The notes below the pieces were generated by a model, which saw nothing but the letters and a program-made list of their open reading frames with translations, ran no database searches and was not told where the DNA came from. A stretch of DNA of 64,000 bases. Origin: Streptomyces ficellus (GTDB lineage: Bacteria; Actinomycetota; Actinomycetes; Streptomycetales; Streptomycetaceae). A program made the translations under genes and the position numbers. Location: contig NZ_CP034279.1 of the NCBI RefSeq assembly GCF_009739905.1, positions 496,001-560,000 on the forward strand, in the 5' to 3' direction. Shown here one piece after another: positions 17,838 to 26,517 of this stretch (position 1 is the first letter of the stretch; each line of letters starts with the position of its first letter).

Positions 17838-19988
17838 ATGAAGCGGACGCTGCGCACGACCGCGCTCACCATGGGCGCGCTGTTACTCGGGCTCGGGTCC
17901 CCGGCCATACCGGCGACCACCGCGGCGGCGGACCCGGCGCCGCGCGTCGACCTGCGGGTCCTGGTCGTCACGGACGGCGGGCCGGCCACCGCGGCGATCG
18001 CCGCCGAGCTCGACGGCGCCGGGACCCCGTACACGCTGGTGGACCTCACCCGTGCGGACCGGCCCGTGATCGACGCGGCGTTCCTGGCCGACACCGTCGA
18101 CGGCCGGCCGCGGGCGAAGTTCCAGGCGGTAGTGCTGCCCAACGACGCCCCGTTCGCGGCCGGTTCGGGCGAGATGGCCGCGCTCGTCTCGTACGAGAGG
18201 ACCTACGCCGTCCCCCAGGTCGACGCCTACACCTACGCGAGACCGCAGAACGGGCTGGCCTACCCGGTGAACGGCGGCTACCTCGGCACCGTGGACGGGG
18301 TGCGCGCCGAGGTGACCGCGGCGGGCCGGTCGGGGCCGTTCGGGTACCTCGACGGCGCCGTGCCGTTCGAGGACAACTCACCCACGGTCAGCGAGAGTTA
18401 CGCGTTCCTGTCCCGGCCGGTCGCCGGGGCCGACTTCACGCCCTACGTCGAGGCGCCGATGCCCGGCCGGCAGACCCGGGGCGTCCTGGTCGGCGAGTAC
18501 CGCCACGACGGCCGCCGGGAGCTGGTGGTCACCTTCGCCTACAACCAGCACCAGCAGCAGTTCCGGCTCCTGGCGCGGGGGATCGTCGACTGGATGACCC
18601 AGGAGACCAGGCTCGGCACCTCGCGCAACTACTTCGCCGTGCACGTGGACGACGTCTTCGCGGCCGACGACCGCTGGGACACCACGCTGAACTGCACGCC
18701 CGGCGACGTGGACTGCGCGCCCGGCACCGGGGCCCCGGACCCGATCCGGATGACCGCCGCGGACGTCGAGCACGCGGCCCGGTGGTCGCGCGACCACGGG
18801 TTCACCCTCGACATGGCGTTCAACGGCGGCGGCAGCGTGGAGCACCGCGAGGAGCACGGCGGCAGCGATCCCGCCGCCGACCGGCTCGTCGCCGACCGCG
18901 ACGCGTTCCGCTGGATCAACCACACCTACGACCACCCCTACCTGGGGTGCGAGCAGGACGTCAGCAGCGTCCCGTGGAAGTGCGCCACCGACGCGGCGGG
19001 CGCCACCCGGTACGTGAGCCGCGCCGAGATCGACCACCAGATCGCCGGCAACCGCAGGTGGGCCGAGCGGGCCGGACTGCCGCTGCGCGACGGCGAACTG
19101 ATCACCGGCGAGCACTCGGGGCTCAGGCTGCTCCCGCAGCAGCCCGAGGACAACCCCCACCTGGCACCGTCGCTCACCGCCAACGGCATCGCCTGGCTCG
19201 GGGCCGACAACTCCCGCGACCCCGGGCAGCGGCAGGTGGGCTCCGCCCTGACCGTCGCCCGCCACCCGGTGAACATCTTCTACAACGCGGGCCGGGTCGC
19301 CGAGCAGGTCGACGAGTACAACTGGATCTACACCAGCCGGGCGCAGGGCGGCAGCGGCCTGTGCGAGGAACTGGCCACCACCACCTGTCTCGACGAGCCG
19401 CTGGACGCCGCGACCGGCTACACCGGTCACATCGTGCCGCTCGAGACGCGGGTCGCGCTCGGGCACGTCCTGTCCGGCGACCCCCGCCCGCACTTCATCC
19501 ACCAGTCCAACCTGGCCGAGGACCGCATCGCCTACCCCGTCCTCGACGGGGTGCTGGACCGGTACGCCGCCCTCCACGCCGCCAACACCCCCCTGGTGAA
19601 CCTGCCGATGAGCGCCATCGGGGCCGAGCTGCGCGACCGCGCGGCCTGGCGGACCGCGGTCCGGGACGGCGACGTCACCGCCTACCGCGTGGGTGACACG
19701 GTGACGGTGGAGGCCCCCGCGGGGCTGCCCGTCGCCGCCACCATGCCGGCCGGCACCGTCCACGGCGCCACCGCCTTCGGCGAGCCGTACGCCGGCACCA
19801 CCTCGGGCCGGGTCGCCGGCCCCGGGAGCGGCCCGATGACCCTCGCGCTGCCCGGTTCCGCCACCGGCGCGGACACGGCCGACACTGGCGCCGCGCGGAC
19901 CCCGGCACCGGCCCCGTACCGGAAGGCACCGCACACCCCGGTGCCCCCGGGGGTCACCCGGCCGGTGCCGCCCGGCCCGCAGGGCTGA
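17838..19988 (+). CDS. Secreted PelA-type polysaccharide deacetylase-like protein
   Basis: A 716-residue exported protein. The signal peptide (about 1-32) includes a rare TTA leucine codon at 17883-17885. Residues about 38-230 resemble a Rossmann/flavodoxin-like domain (VDLRVLVVTDGGPATAAIAAEL). Next is a deacetylase-like core: YFAVHVDDVF with Asp271/Asp272, then NHTYDH with His362-x3-His366, the Asp plus HxxxH metal site of CE4-related PelA deacetylases. The C-terminus is Pro/Ala-rich. PelA normally also carries a GH114 domain; here that enzyme is a separate gene at the end of the cluster. Probable role: deacetylation of an extracellular GalNAc polymer. That substrate is inferred from context. 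The gene lies 100 bases before the PelF-like gene. Confidence 0.75.
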   Translation: MKRTLRTTALTMGALLLGLGSPAIPATTAAADPAPRVDLRVLVVTDGGPATAAIAAELDGAGTPYTLVDLTRADRPVIDAAFLADTVDGRPRAKFQAVVLPNDAPFAAGSGEMAALVSYERTYAVPQVDAYTYARPQNGLAYPVNGGYLGTVDGVRAEVTAAGRSGPFGYLDGAVPFEDNSPTVSESYAFLSRPVAGADFTPYVEAPMPGRQTRGVLVGEYRHDGRRELVVTFAYNQHQQQFRLLARGIVDWMTQETRLGTSRNYFAVHVDDVFAADDRWDTTLNCTPGDVDCAPGTGAPDPIRMTAADVEHAARWSRDHGFTLDMAFNGGGSVEHREEHGGSDPAADRLVADRDAFRWINHTYDHPYLGCEQDVSSVPWKCATDAAGATRYVSRAEIDHQIAGNRRWAERAGLPLRDGELITGEHSGLRLLPQQPEDNPHLAPSLTANGIAWLGADNSRDPGQRQVGSALTVARHPVNIFYNAGRVAEQVDEYNWIYTSRAQGGSGLCEELATTTCLDEPLDAATGYTGHIVPLETRVALGHVLSGDPRPHFIHQSNLAEDRIAYPVLDGVLDRYAALHAANTPLVNLPMSAIGAELRDRAAWRTAVRDGDVTAYRVGDTVTVEAPAGLPVAATMPAGTVHGATAFGEPYAGTTSGRVAGPGSGPMTLALPGSATGADTADTGAARTPAPAPYRKAPHTPVPPGVTRPVPPGPQG

Positions 19989-20088
19989 CCCGCCGCGCTC
20001 CCCGCCCCACCCACTCCCCGCCCGGCCCCCGGGCACCGGTGCGCGTCACCGGTGCCCCGGCCGGCCCCTGCTGCCGCGGAGCACGTCC

Positions 20089-21594
20089 ATGCACGTATCG
20101 CACCCCGCGCCGCGCACCGGCGCGGCGCACGTCACCCTGCTCACCGAAGGCACCTACCCGCACAGTCACGGCGGCGTCAGCGTCTGGTGCGACCAACTCG
20201 TCAACGGCATGCCGGACATCGACTTCGAGGTGATCGCGGTGACGGGAACCGGCCGGGAACCACTCGTCTGGAAGATCCCCCCGCACGTGTCCGAGCCCGT
20301 CGCGGTCCCCATGTGGGGCCCCACGCCCACCGGCGCACCACCGTCGGGCCGCCGTGGGCGACGGCTCATGGCGGCGTACGAGCGGTTCCTCACCGCCCTG
20401 CTCGACCCCGCCCACGAGGAGCTGTTCGGGCCGGCGCTGCACGAGTTGGCGGGGGCCGCCCGCGACGGGCTGCTCAGCCCCGCCCTGCGCTCGGACCGCG
20501 CCGTCACGGTGCTGACCGGGGTGTGGAACCGGCCCGGCCTGACGGTCCGGGAGGCCCGCCCCTCCCTGCACGACGCCGTGACCGCCACGAACCTGCTGGA
20601 GCACGCCCTGCGTCCGCTGGCCGCGCGGCCGCCGCACCGCGGGGTGGCCCACGCGGTCAGCGGCGGCATCGCCGCGCTCCCGGGCCTGGCCGCACACCAA
20701 CTGCACGGTGTGCCCCTGCTGTTGACGGAGCACGGGGTGTACCTGCGCGAGCGGTACATCGGCTACCGGGGCGCCGCCTACCGCTGGCCCGTGAAGGCGG
20801 TGATGCTGGGCTTCTTCCGGCTGCTCGCCGGGGAGACGTACCGCCGGGCCGCGCTCATCACCCCGGGCAACCGCTACAACCGGCTGTGGGAGGAGCAGGG
20901 CGGGGCCGACCCCGCGCTGATCCGCACGGTCTACAACGGGGTGGACCCCGCCGCGTTCCCGGCCGCCGGCCCGGAACCGGAGCGCCCCACCCTCAGCTGG
21001 GCCGGCCGGGTCGACCCCATCAAGGACCTGGAGACGCTGATACGCGCCTTCGCGCAGGTGCGCGAGCGCATACCGGAGGCCGTGCTGCGGCTCTTCGGCG
21101 GGACGCCCCGCGGCGGCGAGGCCTACCGGGACCGGTGCGAGGAGCTGGCCCGTTCGCTGGGCCAGGGGGACGCCGTGACCTTCGAGGGCCGGGTGGAGGA
21201 CATCCGGGACGCCTACGCCGCGGGCAACGTGGTGATGCTGTCCAGCATCAGCGAAGGGTTCCCCTTCACCCTGATCGAGGCCATGTCGTGCGGGCGGGCC
21301 ACCGTCTCGACCGACGTGGGCGGGGTGCGCGAGGCGGTCGGGGGCGCCGGTCTGGTCGTACCGCCGCGCGACCCCGGCGCGATGGCCGCCGCCGCGCTGG
21401 AGCTCCTGAGCGACGCGCCGCGCCGGGCGGCGATGGGTGAGGCGGCACGGCTGCGGGTGATCGAGCAGTTCACGCTCCGGCAGACCGTGGAGACCTTCCG
21501 CTCCATCTACGTGGAACTCTCCGCCCCCGCCCGGGACGCACTCCCCCACCCGGAGCGCGCACACCTCGCCGCCCGCGGGAGCGTGGCCGGATGA
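20089..21594 (+). CDS. PelF-like GT4 family glycosyltransferase
   Basis: A 501-residue cytosolic glycosyltransferase of the GT-B fold. The N-terminal motif VTLLTEGTYPHSHGGVSVWC is the signature of PelF, the Pel polymer synthase. The C-terminal donor domain has SWAGRVDPIKDLETLIRAF, then ISEGFPFTLIEAMSCGRATV (an EX7E motif, about residues 387-395) and TDVGGVREAVGGAGLVVPP. By analogy it polymerises UDP-GalNAc/UDP-GlcNAc into an alpha-linked chain. ATG at 20089 follows GGAG by eight bases. It overlaps the next gene by four bases (ATGA), so synthase and membrane protein are translationally coupled. Confidence 0.88.
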   Translation: MHVSHPAPRTGAAHVTLLTEGTYPHSHGGVSVWCDQLVNGMPDIDFEVIAVTGTGREPLVWKIPPHVSEPVAVPMWGPTPTGAPPSGRRGRRLMAAYERFLTALLDPAHEELFGPALHELAGAARDGLLSPALRSDRAVTVLTGVWNRPGLTVREARPSLHDAVTATNLLEHALRPLAARPPHRGVAHAVSGGIAALPGLAAHQLHGVPLLLTEHGVYLRERYIGYRGAAYRWPVKAVMLGFFRLLAGETYRRAALITPGNRYNRLWEEQGGADPALIRTVYNGVDPAAFPAAGPEPERPTLSWAGRVDPIKDLETLIRAFAQVRERIPEAVLRLFGGTPRGGEAYRDRCEELARSLGQGDAVTFEGRVEDIRDAYAAGNVVMLSSISEGFPFTLIEAMSCGRATVSTDVGGVREAVGGAGLVVPPRDPGAMAAAALELLSDAPRRAAMGEAARLRVIEQFTLRQTVETFRSIYVELSAPARDALPHPERAHLAARGSVAG

Positions 21595-22904
21595 GCGGAC
21601 GGTCCGTTCCCGAGCCGGACAGCGACACCGTGACGCTGCGGCTGGCGGGACCGGTCGACGAGCTGGCCGCCGAACTGTCCGACCGGACGGCCTCGGCGAT
21701 GCACCCCTACGAAGTGGCGGCGCTCCTGGAATCCGAGGGGCTGACGGGAGAGCGGATACGGGAGCGGTACGGCCACCCGGACATCTTCTCCCTCGCCGAG
21801 GAGCTCTACCGGCGGGTGCCGCGCGCCTTCCCCGAGCCGCCCCCGGCCACCGACCCCTGGGCGCCCGACCACCTGCGCTGCGCCCTGCGCGGGTTGCTGT
21901 TCGCGCTCCCGGGGCTCGCCTATCCGCTGACCGCGCCGCTGTGGCGGGGGGCGGGGGCGGTGACCGGGCTGGTCCTCGCGGGGCTCGTGTCGTGGGCGTG
22001 GGGGCAGGCGCTGAGCCACCGCACCTACGTACGTCTCGCCACGGGCCGGCACGAGGCGGGTCTCACGCTGCGGGCCGGTGCGCCGGTGGGCGCCGTGCTG
22101 GCGAGCCTGGCCGCCCTGGCGGTGGCGGGACCGGGGGCGGCGGCCCTGTTCGCGGTGGGCCAGTCCGTGTACCTGGCCGCGGCGGGCGTCCTGCTGGTGC
22201 TGGGCCGTGAGCGGGTGCTGGCGGCGGCGCTGTCGCCGCTCGTCGTGGGCGGCGCGCTGCTGCTGTACGGGGAGCCGGGGGCGGCCTGGCGGGTCGGTCT
22301 GCCGCTGCTGGCCCTCGCGGCGACGACGGCGTCGGCCGTGCGCGCGGTGCGCGGCGCCCTCGGTTCGGCACCGGTGCCGGGGGCGGCCCGGCCGGGGTAC
22401 CTGTCCTCGTCGCCGTACGGGCTGTTCGGGCTGGCGGCGGGGGTCCTCGTGCTGTCCCTGGGGGCCCGGCACCCGTACACCGTGGTCGCGCTGACGGTGA
22501 GCATGGGGCCCGCCGAGTGGCTGCTGTACCGCTTCCGGGGGATGTCGGTGGCGGCGCTGCGGGCGTCGGCCACGCCCGCGGGGTTCCGGCTGCGGACGGC
22601 ACGCACCCTGACGTTCTGTCTCGCGGCGTACCTGGGGCTGCTCGTCCCGGCGGCGCTGCTGACCGGGGCGCCCGCGGCGGAGGTGGCCGCTCTGGGCGCC
22701 GCCCTGTGGGCCGCCCTGCTGCTCCAGGCCTTCGGCGCGGGCTGGTTCCCGGCGGCCGTGTGCCTCCTGGCGGCGGCCGGTGTCCTGGCGGCGGCCACCG
22801 GCGGGGCGCCGCCGTGGGTGTCCCTCGCCTGGTGCGCCGCCGCCGCGCTCGCCCTGGCCGGCTGCGTCCTGCACGTGCTGGGCCGGCCCTCCGCGCACGC
22901 CTGA
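21591..22904 (+). CDS. Polytopic membrane protein, candidate exporter for the PelF-like synthase
   Basis: A 437-residue protein with a cytosolic N-terminal helical region (about 1-95, containing MHPYEVAALLESEGLTGERI and DIFSLAEELYRRVPR), followed by about 12 hydrophobic segments from residue 100 to the end. I do not recognise a named family. It lacks the N-terminal signature I know for PelG but matches its topology and length (about 450 residues, 12 helices), and its start codon overlaps the PelF-like stop. It is best explained as the membrane partner that carries the nascent polymer across the cell membrane; this is inference from position and topology. Confidence 0.7.
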   Translation: MSGRSVPEPDSDTVTLRLAGPVDELAAELSDRTASAMHPYEVAALLESEGLTGERIRERYGHPDIFSLAEELYRRVPRAFPEPPPATDPWAPDHLRCALRGLLFALPGLAYPLTAPLWRGAGAVTGLVLAGLVSWAWGQALSHRTYVRLATGRHEAGLTLRAGAPVGAVLASLAALAVAGPGAAALFAVGQSVYLAAAGVLLVLGRERVLAAALSPLVVGGALLLYGEPGAAWRVGLPLLALAATTASAVRAVRGALGSAPVPGAARPGYLSSSPYGLFGLAAGVLVLSLGARHPYTVVALTVSMGPAEWLLYRFRGMSVAALRASATPAGFRLRTARTLTFCLAAYLGLLVPAALLTGAPAAEVAALGAALWAALLLQAFGAGWFPAAVCLLAAAGVLAAATGGAPPWVSLAWCAAAALALAGCVLHVLGRPSAHA

Positions 22905-22985
22905 CCGCACCTTCAGCACTTCCGTCTCGCGCACCACCGCCTCGCGCACCACACGACCAGCCATCCGGACGAAGGGGAACACCAC

Positions 22986-23987
22986 GTGACCTCCGCACCG
23001 CTCGCCGCCGTCACCGGAGCCGACGGGTTCATCGGCTCACACCTGACCGAGGCCCTGGTGGCCTCGGGGCACCGGGTCCGCGCCATGGCGCAGTACAACT
23101 CCTTCTCGTCGTACGGCTGGCTGGAGGTGCTGCCTCGCGACGTGCTCGACCAGGTCGAGATCGTCCTGGGCGACGTGCGCGACCCCGGTTCGGTGCGCGC
23201 CCTCGCCGAAGGGGCGGACGCCGTCTACCACCTGGCCGCGCTCATCGCGATCCCGTACTCCTACCGGGCGCCGCACAGCTACGTCGACACCAATGTGACG
23301 GGCACCCTCAACGTGCTGGAGGCGGTGCGGACGCTGGAGACGCCCCGGCTGGTGCACACCTCCACCAGCGAGACGTACGGCACCGCCCGTACGGTGCCCA
23401 TCACCGAGGACCACCCCATCAACACGCAGTCGCCGTACGCGGCGTCGAAGGCGGGCGGGGACCGGCTCGCCGACAGCTACCACGCGAGCTTCGGCACGCC
23501 GGTGGTCACCCTGCGCCCGTTCAACACCTTCGGCCCCCGGCAGTCGATGCGGGCCGTCATCCCGACCGTGATCGGACAGGTCGCCGCGGGCTCGCGCACG
23601 ATCACGCTCGGGGACCTGCGGCCGACCCGCGACTTCACCTATGTCGCCGACACGGCGCGGGCGTTCCTGGCCGTCGGCACCGCCCCGGCCGAACGCGTCG
23701 TGGGGCGGACCTTCAACGCCGGTACGGGGCAGGAGATCTCGGTCGGCGACCTGGTCCGGCTCATCGGCAAGGTGATGGGCGCCGACCTGGACGTCCAGGA
23801 GGACGCGCAGCGCATCCGGCCCGCGGCCTCGGAGGTCATGCGGCTGGTCGCGGACGCCACCCGGCTGCGCGACGCCACGGGCTGGGCGCCGGGCCACGAC
23901 CTGGAGCAGGGCCTCGCCCGGACCGTCGAGTTCTTCCGCGACCCGGCGCATCTCGCCCGCTACAAGACGGACATCTACAACATCTGA
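22986..23987 (+). CDS. NAD-dependent nucleotide-sugar 4,6-dehydratase/epimerase, LegB-like
   Basis: An extended SDR of 333 residues. The NAD site [13 protein letters not shown] is at residues 9-21, the active site SPYAASK has Tyr151 and Lys155, and STSETYG supplies the Ser/Thr. Segments [28 protein letters not shown] and [18 protein letters not shown] match LegB-type dehydratases closely. Such enzymes convert UDP-GlcNAc-type sugars to 4-keto intermediates or epimerise them. In this cluster it probably supplies the modified hexosamine donor. The GTG start at 22986 follows AAGGGG. No nonulosonate synthase gene is present, which argues against a legionaminic acid pathway. Confidence 0.85.
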   Translation: MTSAPLAAVTGADGFIGSHLTEALVASGHRVRAMAQYNSFSSYGWLEVLPRDVLDQVEIVLGDVRDPGSVRALAEGADAVYHLAALIAIPYSYRAPHSYVDTNVTGTLNVLEAVRTLETPRLVHTSTSETYGTARTVPITEDHPINTQSPYAASKAGGDRLADSYHASFGTPVVTLRPFNTFGPRQSMRAVIPTVIGQVAAGSRTITLGDLRPTRDFTYVADTARAFLAVGTAPAERVVGRTFNAGTGQEISVGDLVRLIGKVMGADLDVQEDAQRIRPAASEVMRLVADATRLRDATGWAPGHDLEQGLARTVEFFRDPAHLARYKTDIYNI

Positions 23988-24030
23988 CCCGCACGGAACC
24001 CGTACGAGCCATGGAGAGGGAGGCATCCCC

Positions 24031-24744
24031 ATGCACGCAGTGATACTCGCCGGGGGCAAGGGTGTGCGGTTGCGTCCGTACACCACCGCACTGCCCAAGC
24101 CGCTGGTGCCCATCGGGGACCGGCACGCGATCCTGGAGATCGTGCTGCGGCAGCTGGCGGCGGCCGGCTTCACCAGCTGCACGCTGGCCATCGGCCACCT
24201 CGGGCAGATCATCCGCGCCTACGTGGGCAACGGCTCGCGGTGGGGCCTGGAGGTCGACTACGCGGCCGAGGAGAGCCCGCTGGGCACGATCGGGCCGCTG
24301 CTGATGATGCGGGACCGGCTGCCCGAGACGTTCCTGGTGATGAACGGCGACGTCCTGACCGACCTCGACTACGCCGATCTGCTGCGCCGCCACGCCGGCG
24401 GGGACGCCCCGCTGACGATCGCCACCTACTGCCGCCAGGTGCACATCGACTTCGGGGTGCTCACCACCGACGCCGGCAAGGTCGTCGGGTTCAGCGAGAA
24501 GCCCAGCCTGGACTACCGGGTCTCCATGGGCGTGTACGGGCTGTCGCGCGCCACGCTGGAGCACTACACGCCGGGCCTGCCGCTCGGTTTCGACGAACTG
24601 ATCCTCGACCTGCTGGACACGCCCACTCCCCCGGCGTCGTACGAGTTCGACGGCTACTGGCTCGACATCGGGCGGCCGGACGACTACGACCGGGCCAACG
24701 CGGAGTTCACCACCCACCAGTCCCTCCTGCTGAAGGGGGCCTGA
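24031..24744 (+). CDS. Sugar-1-phosphate nucleotidyltransferase
   Basis: A 237-residue enzyme that joins a sugar-1-phosphate to an NTP. The signature [19 protein letters not shown] is at residues 5-23, with [13 protein letters not shown] (metal-binding Asp) near 107-119 and [19 protein letters not shown] further on. It is a single-domain form without a C-terminal hexapeptide-repeat acyltransferase, like the guanylyl/thymidylyl transferases of LegF/RfbA-type. Nucleotide and sugar cannot be decided here. It lies 43 bases after the LegB-like gene and seven bases before the next SDR gene, in one operon. Confidence 0.87.
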   Translation: MHAVILAGGKGVRLRPYTTALPKPLVPIGDRHAILEIVLRQLAAAGFTSCTLAIGHLGQIIRAYVGNGSRWGLEVDYAAEESPLGTIGPLLMMRDRLPETFLVMNGDVLTDLDYADLLRRHAGGDAPLTIATYCRQVHIDFGVLTTDAGKVVGFSEKPSLDYRVSMGVYGLSRATLEHYTPGLPLGFDELILDLLDTPTPPASYEFDGYWLDIGRPDDYDRANAEFTTHQSLLLKGA

Positions 24745-24751
24745 GACCCGC

Positions 24752-25681
24752 ATGCGCATCCTCGTCCTGGGCTCCACCGGCTACCTGGGGGGCCACGTCA
24801 CCGCCGGGCTGCGCGCCGTCGAGGGGGCGCGGCTGCTCCTCGGCGGCCGCTCCCCCGGCACCGACCTGGCGGTGGACCTCGCGACGGCCCGGACCGGTCC
24901 GCTGTGCGAGGCGCTCGCCCCGCTCGCGCCCGACGTGGTGGTCAACTGCGCGGGCGCCGTGGGGGGCGACCCGGTGACGCTCGCGGAGGTGAACGCCCGG
25001 GGGCCGGCCGTGCTGTGCGCCGCGCTGCGGGAGGCCGCGCCGGGCGCCCGGCTGGTCCACCTCGGGTCGGCCGCCGAGTACGGCCCCGGCACCGCCGGGG
25101 AGCCGGTCACGGAAGGGGCACCGACCCGGCCGGTCGCCCCCTACGGGGCCACCAAGCTCGCCGGGACGGTCGCCGTCACCTCGTCCGGTCTGGACGCCGT
25201 CGTCCTGCGGGTGGGCAACCCGGTCGGGCCGGGGGCTCCGGCGGCCGGGCTGCCCGGAGGTCTGGCGAGACGGCTGTACCGGGCGGGCGGGGACGCGGCG
25301 GAGCCGGTGCGGCTCGGCGACCTCTCCGCGTACCGCGACTTCGTGGACGTGCGCGACGTCGCCCGTGCGGTGGTGCTCGCGGTGACCCGGCCGGGCCCGG
25401 TGCCCCCGGTGCTGAACGTCGGCGGCGGGCGGGCGGTGCCCGTGCGCGACCTGGTGCACGGGCTGGCGCGTACGGCCGGGTTCACGGGCCGTATCGAGGA
25501 GGCGGGCGGCGGGTCGGCCCGCTCGGCCGCCGTCGCCTGGCAGTGCTCCGACATCTCCGCGGCGCGCGAGGCGCTGGGGTGGGCGCCCCGGTACGGGCTC
25601 GCCGACTCGCTCGCGGCGCTGTGGGCGGCCGTCGCGGACGCGGCACCGGCGGCGGGCGCGGGCCTGGACGTGGTGCGGTGA
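24752..25681 (+). CDS. NAD-dependent epimerase/dehydratase (SDR)
   Basis: A 309-residue extended SDR. LVLGSTGYLGGHVTAGL gives the Rossmann site (residues 4-20), VVNCAGAVGGDP the next strand, HLGSAAEYGPG the Ser region and PYGATKLAG the YxxxK pair. It resembles dTDP-4-dehydrorhamnose reductase/UDP-sugar epimerase families and is a second sugar-modifying enzyme in this cluster, perhaps a C4-epimerase giving the GalNAc donor. ATG at 24752 lies seven bases after the preceding stop. The stop overlaps the next start by four bases (GTGA). Confidence 0.82.
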   Translation: MRILVLGSTGYLGGHVTAGLRAVEGARLLLGGRSPGTDLAVDLATARTGPLCEALAPLAPDVVVNCAGAVGGDPVTLAEVNARGPAVLCAALREAAPGARLVHLGSAAEYGPGTAGEPVTEGAPTRPVAPYGATKLAGTVAVTSSGLDAVVLRVGNPVGPGAPAAGLPGGLARRLYRAGGDAAEPVRLGDLSAYRDFVDVRDVARAVVLAVTRPGPVPPVLNVGGGRAVPVRDLVHGLARTAGFTGRIEEAGGGSARSAAVAWQCSDISAAREALGWAPRYGLADSLAALWAAVADAAPAAGAGLDVVR

Positions 25682-26481
25682 CGGGGCTCGCCCGGCGGGG
25701 GGTGCGGCCGTCGCTGCTGGTGGCCGCGCTGCTCCTGGTGGTCGCGGGGTGCGCCGGGGACACCGCCCCCCGGCCGCCCCGGGAGCGCTGGGTGCCGCGG
25801 CCGGGCACGGCGTGGGAGTGGCAGCTGGACGGCCGGGTCGACCCGCGTGCCGACGTACCGGTGTACGACATCGACGGTTTCGAGAACAGCGCCGAGGACG
25901 TGGCGCGGCTGCACCGGGACGGCCGCCGGGTCGTCTGCTACGTCAACGCCGGCGCCTGGGAGGACTTCCGTCCCGACAGGGACGACTTCCCCGCGTCCGT
26001 CCGGGGCCGGCCCAACGGCTGGAGCGGCGAACGGTGGCTGGACGTCCGGCGCCTGGACGTCCTGCGGCCGCTGATGGAACGTCGGCTGGACATGTGCCGG
26101 CGGAAGGGCTTCGACGCGGTGGAGCCGGACCTCGTGGACGGCTACCTCCACGACACCGGTTTCCCGCTCGAAGCCGCGCACCAGCTCGCGTACAACCGCA
26201 TGATCGCCCGGGCGGCGCACGAGCGGGGCCTGTCGGTCGGGCTGAAGAACGACCTGCCGCAGATCCCGGAGCTGGTCGGCACGTTCGACTTCGCGGTGAA
26301 CGAGCAGTGCGCCGAGTACGGCGAGTGCGCGCGGCTCAGCCCGTTCGTCCGGGCGGGCAAGGCGGTGTTCCACGTCGAGTACGGGCTCGCGCGGGCCGAC
26401 TTCTGCGCCGAGACGCGCCGGCTGGGCCTGTCGTCGATGCGCAAGCGGCTACGGCTGGACACCTGGCGTCAGGCCTGCTGA
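25678..26481 (+). CDS. GH114 endo-alpha-1,4-polygalactosaminidase-like lipoprotein
   Basis: A 267-residue exported lipoprotein. The signal peptide ends in lipobox VAGC (Cys near residue 25). The rest is a GH114 (TM1410-like) barrel: WQLDGRVDPRADVPVYDIDG at the first strand, then RVVCYVNAGAWEDFRPD, FDAVEPDLVDGY with the acidic residues expected of the active site, and LKNDLPQIPELVGTFDFAVN. GH114 enzymes cut alpha-1,4-linked galactosamine polymers and form the N-terminal domain of PelA. Here it is separate and membrane-anchored, presumably trimming or releasing the polymer. The GTG start overlaps the preceding stop, placing it in the same operon, and the stop lies inside a hairpin. Confidence 0.9.
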   Translation: MTGLARRGVRPSLLVAALLLVVAGCAGDTAPRPPRERWVPRPGTAWEWQLDGRVDPRADVPVYDIDGFENSAEDVARLHRDGRRVVCYVNAGAWEDFRPDRDDFPASVRGRPNGWSGERWLDVRRLDVLRPLMERRLDMCRRKGFDAVEPDLVDGYLHDTGFPLEAAHQLAYNRMIARAAHERGLSVGLKNDLPQIPELVGTFDFAVNEQCAEYGECARLSPFVRAGKAVFHVEYGLARADFCAETRRLGLSSMRKRLRLDTWRQAC

Positions 26482-26485
26482 CGCC
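26465..26485 (+). terminator. Hairpin overlapping the GH114 stop codon
   Basis: GGCGTCAG and CTGACGCC pair around GCCTG, with the TGA stop (26479-26481) in the right arm. It closes the polysaccharide operon 30 bases before a convergent gene. An 11-base direct repeat GCGGCCGGTCA follows at 26499-26509 and 26510-26520. Confidence 0.55.
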
Positions 26486-26517
26486 GGGTGTCCGGGCGGC
26501 GGCCGGTCAGCGGCCGG

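Noticed and set aside
17444..19696. Second long plus-strand frame overlapping the deacetylase-like gene
   Set aside because: Pro/Arg/Gly-rich with no signal peptide or motif; the other frame has both, plus the metal-site residues.
22986..24744. Legionaminic acid or other nonulosonate pathway
   Set aside because: The dehydratase is LegB-like, but no NeuB/LegI-type synthase or CMP-transferase is present, and GH114 plus the PelF-like enzyme point to a hexosamine polymer.
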